This document shows, piece after piece, positions 5,152 through 7,283 of a DNA stretch of 7,283 nucleotides (the stretch's first letter is position 1; every line of letters starts with the position of its first letter). The DNA lies in the NCBI GenBank assembly GCA_050725495.1, contig JBOHHM010000274.1, positions 1 through 7,283 on the forward strand. Direction: 5' to 3'. The notes under the pieces were generated by a model. That model worked only from the letters and a program-made list of their open reading frames with translations. It did not search any database and was not told the DNA's origin. Source of the DNA: JBOHHM01 sp050725495 (GTDB lineage: Bacteria > Pseudomonadota > Gammaproteobacteria > Burkholderiales > Burkholderiaceae_C). Both the position numbers and the translations under genes were made by a program.

Positions 5152-6843
5152 ATGTCCGAACTTCATCGCTGGTTCCCCTTTCTGAACTGGCCGCGTCCCG
5201 ACGCGGCCTTGCTGCGTGGCGAAGCCCTGGCCGGCCTGACCGTCGGGCTCATGATCATTCCCCAGGGGGTGGCCTACGCGGCCCTGGCCGGCATGCCGCT
5301 GATCACCGGCATTTATGCCTCCCTGCTGCCAGCCCTCGTGGCGGTGCTGTGGAGCTCGTCGACCCGTCTTTCGGTGGGCCCCACGGCGCTGAGCAGCCTG
5401 CTGGTCGCATCCTCGCTCACGGGCCTGGCCGAGCCGGGCAGCGCCCGCTGGGTCGAGCTGGCGGTCTGGCTCGCCCTGCTGTCCGGGATGGCGCAGGTGG
5501 GCTTGGGTTTCATGCGCTTTGGCTGGCTGCTCAACCTCGTCAGCTCCCCCGTGCTGATGGCCTTCACGCAGGCCGCCGCCGTGCTGATCGTGCTGTCGCA
5601 ACTGCCGGCGCTGCTCGGTTTCAAGGCCTCGTGGAGCCAGATGCTGGTTCAGCCGCGCATCGACTGGGCGGCTGCAGCCTTCGGCCTGGGCAGCCTGGCC
5701 GCGCTGATGCTGGCCCGGCGCTGGCGGCCCGGCTTTCCAACGGTGGTGACCGTGGTCGCGGCGGCAGCGGCCCTGAGCGCCTGGAGCGGGTTCGCGAGCG
5801 CCGGCGGGGCGATCGTGGGCGAGCTGCCCGCAGGCTTGCCGGCCCTGTACCGGCCCTCGCTGCTGGACTGGGGCGCGCTCGGACAGCTGATGATTCCCGC
5901 GCTGGTCATCACCCTGGTCAGCTTTCTGGAAACGGCCTCCAGCGCCAAGGTAGACAACCAGCGCGGCGGACGGCGCTGGGACCAGAACCAGGACCTGATC
6001 GGCCAGGGCCTGGCCAAGATCGCGTCGGGGCTGACAGGCGCCTTCCCAACCAGTTCCTCATTCTCGCGTTCGGCGCTCAACCTGTACGCCGGTGCGCGCA
6101 CGGGCTGGGCCACCCTGGTGTCGGTGGCCATGGTCGTGCTGGCCCTGCTGCTGCTGACCCCGGTGCTGCGCTACGTGCCGCAGGCCGTGCTGGCCGCCAT
6201 CATCGTGGCCGCCACTGTGGGCCTGCTCAAGCCGCGGGAATTTGCGAAGCTGTGGCGCATCTCGCGGGTCGAAGCCGCCACCTCGGGCGTGACCTTTGCC
6301 ATCACGCTGCTGACCGCGCCGCGGCTGTACTGGGGTGTCATTGCAGGGCTCGTCATGGGGCTGTCGCACTTCCTCTACCAGCGGCTGCATCCGCGCATCA
6401 TCGAGGCCGGCCTGCACCCCGATGGCAGCCTGCGCGACCGCCACCTGTGGCAGCTGCCCCCGCTGGCGCCGCGTCTTTATGCGCTGCGCATGGATGCCGG
6501 GCTGGACTTTGCCACCGCCAGCGCGCTGGAGCGGGCCGTCGTCGAGCATCTGGCCGGGCACCCGGAGGTGCAGCATGTCTGCCTGTTCGCCCAACCGATC
6601 AACCGCATTGACGCCACCGGCGTCGAGGTGTTCATGCAGCTGGAAACCAGCCTGCAGATGCGCGGCATCACGCTGCACATCAGCGGCATCAAGCTGCCGG
6701 TCGAGACTGTGCTTCGCAAGGCCGGCGCACTGAATGACAGCCCGCTGCTGCGGCTGTACCGCACCGACGCGGACACGCTGGTGGCACTGGACAAACTCGG
6801 ACCAGCCTGGCCGGTAGTTCAGGACGCCGCTCAGCCTGGGTGA
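5152..6843 (+). CDS. SulP-family anion permease with STAS domain
   Basis: This is a 563-aa SulP (SLC26-type) transporter of sulfate or other anions. The N-terminal part has the family opening LAGLTVGLMIIPQGVAYAAL (27-46), then AGMPLITGIYASLLPAL, and continues as a multi-helix membrane domain to about residue 410. Conserved transport-core motifs include SFLETASSAK (257-266) and GAFPTSSSFSRSALN (296-310). A cytoplasmic STAS domain covers about residues 438-552, with NRIDATGVEVF (484-494) at the usual regulatory loop. Length is normal for the family. The ATG at 5152 has no clear Shine-Dalgarno sequence but is the only start that keeps the complete N-terminus. SulP proteins may carry sulfate, bicarbonate, dicarboxylates or other anions, so sulfate is suggested only by the sulfatase neighbour. 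It is separated from the sulfatase by a REP-like hairpin, so it may be transcribed less strongly than the upstream genes or from its own promoter. Its 3' end overlaps the opposing RidA-family gene. Confidence 0.93.
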   Translation: MSELHRWFPFLNWPRPDAALLRGEALAGLTVGLMIIPQGVAYAALAGMPLITGIYASLLPALVAVLWSSSTRLSVGPTALSSLLVASSLTGLAEPGSARWVELAVWLALLSGMAQVGLGFMRFGWLLNLVSSPVLMAFTQAAAVLIVLSQLPALLGFKASWSQMLVQPRIDWAAAAFGLGSLAALMLARRWRPGFPTVVTVVAAAAALSAWSGFASAGGAIVGELPAGLPALYRPSLLDWGALGQLMIPALVITLVSFLETASSAKVDNQRGGRRWDQNQDLIGQGLAKIASGLTGAFPTSSSFSRSALNLYAGARTGWATLVSVAMVVLALLLLTPVLRYVPQAVLAAIIVAATVGLLKPREFAKLWRISRVEAATSGVTFAITLLTAPRLYWGVIAGLVMGLSHFLYQRLHPRIIEAGLHPDGSLRDRHLWQLPPLAPRLYALRMDAGLDFATASALERAVVEHLAGHPEVQHVCLFAQPINRIDATGVEVFMQLETSLQMRGITLHISGIKLPVETVLRKAGALNDSPLLRLYRTDADTLVALDKLGPAWPVVQDAAQPG

Positions 6844-7283
6844 AGGGCTGCGACCATGTCGATCTCCACGGCGGCGTTCTTGGGCAGCTGATAGACGCCG
6901 ACCGAGGTGCGACTGTGGCCGCCATCGAGCGCAAACACCGCATGCAGAATATCGGAGGCGGCATCGGCCACTTCGCTTTGCTGGGTGAAGTCGGCCGCGC
7001 TTTGCACATAGACCGTCATGCGCAGGACCTTCTTGACGCGCCCCAGGTCACCTCCCAGCGACTGGCGCAGAACGGCCAAGGCCCGCATGGCGCTGATAGC
7101 CGCCGCATGCCGGGCCTCATACAGCGCCACCTTGTCCCCCACACGGCCGGTGACCATGATCTTGCCGCGCAGGCGCGGAATCTGCCCGCTGATGTAGATC
7201 TCAGACCCGTGGTCGACCGCCACCTCGTAGTTGGCACCGGCGCGGATATCGTCCTCGAACTCGATGCCCAGGGCTTTGAGTCT
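6831..7283 (-). CDS. RidA/YjgF/UK114-family protein, 5' end outside window
   Basis: The frame is open from the right edge of the window to TGA at 6833-6831, giving 150 visible residues. The visible start reads RLKALGIEFEDDIRAGANYE, then EIYISGQIPRLRGKIMVTGR, the DLGRVKKVLRMTVYVQ segment, ASDILHAVF, and SRTSVGVYQLPKNAAVEIDM near the end. These match the longer RidA-like subfamily of about 150-155 residues, so probably only a few N-terminal residues are missing. An in-frame GTG at 7223 would cut off conserved N-terminal sequence and is not the start. RidA proteins hydrolyse reactive enamine/imine intermediates; the arginine in SRTSVGV aligns with the catalytic arginine of canonical RidA, and the glutamate in VEID is also present. 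Many members of this subfamily have no proven activity. The gene converges on sulP with a 13-bp overlap and probably has no functional tie to it. Confidence 0.88.
   Translation of the reverse strand, partial: RLKALGIEFEDDIRAGANYEVAVDHGSEIYISGQIPRLRGKIMVTGRVGDKVALYEARHAAAISAMRALAVLRQSLGGDLGRVKKVLRMTVYVQSAADFTQQSEVADAASDILHAVFALDGGHSRTSVGVYQLPKNAAVEIDMVAALHPG

Noticed and set aside
5067..6611. A 514-codon plus-strand frame overlapping sulP in another frame.
   Set aside because: It starts in the inverted repeat and gives a low-complexity R/G/A/P-rich product, while the sulP frame shows conserved membrane and STAS motifs throughout.

Overview
This is a GC-rich bacterial window. It looks like a beta-proteobacterium of the order Burkholderiales, probably family Comamonadaceae. 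The grounds are the codon use, two tandem Bug (TctC-type) periplasmic receptors, which are greatly expanded in that order, and the style of the neighbouring genes. This taxonomic call is an inference; there is no rRNA or tRNA gene in the window.

Layout. The first 122 bases are the 3' end of a plus-strand MoeB/ThiF/HesA-type adenylyltransferase gene. Three minus-strand genes follow: a secreted SNase-like nuclease (238-744), a small YkvA/DUF1232 membrane protein (714-1109) and a MarR-type regulator (1143-1670). They are spaced so that they could form one operon read marR, ykvA, nuclease. An 80-bp divergent region (1671-1750) carries a clear AT-rich palindrome (1689-1709), the likely MarR operator. 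A plus-strand cluster then runs rightward: Bug receptor 1 (1751-2710), Bug receptor 2 (2727-3728), a sulfatase (3725-5059, ATGA overlap with the gene before), a REP-like inverted repeat (5064-5128), and a SulP anion permease with a C-terminal STAS domain (5152-6843). A minus-strand RidA/YjgF-family gene (6831-7283, its 5' end outside the window) converges on sulP and overlaps it by 13 bp.

How the genes may work together. The two Bug proteins would capture a small organic anion in the periplasm. The sulfatase has a complete active site but no export signal, so it would hydrolyse an imported sulfate ester in the cytoplasm. SulP could move the released sulfate or a related anion. The MarR regulator, transcribed divergently across the palindrome, is the obvious candidate to control the cluster in response to an aromatic or other organic ligand. 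The substrate cannot be read from the sequence. No TctA/TctB membrane components and no formylglycine-generating enzyme lie in the window, so both must come from elsewhere if the model holds.

I see no insertion sequence, phage gene, CRISPR array, rRNA or tRNA gene, and no gene-free stretch longer than about 120 bp. The most useful leads are the sulfate-ester gene set with its operator, the cytoplasmic sulfatase, and the REP-like element inside the cluster.
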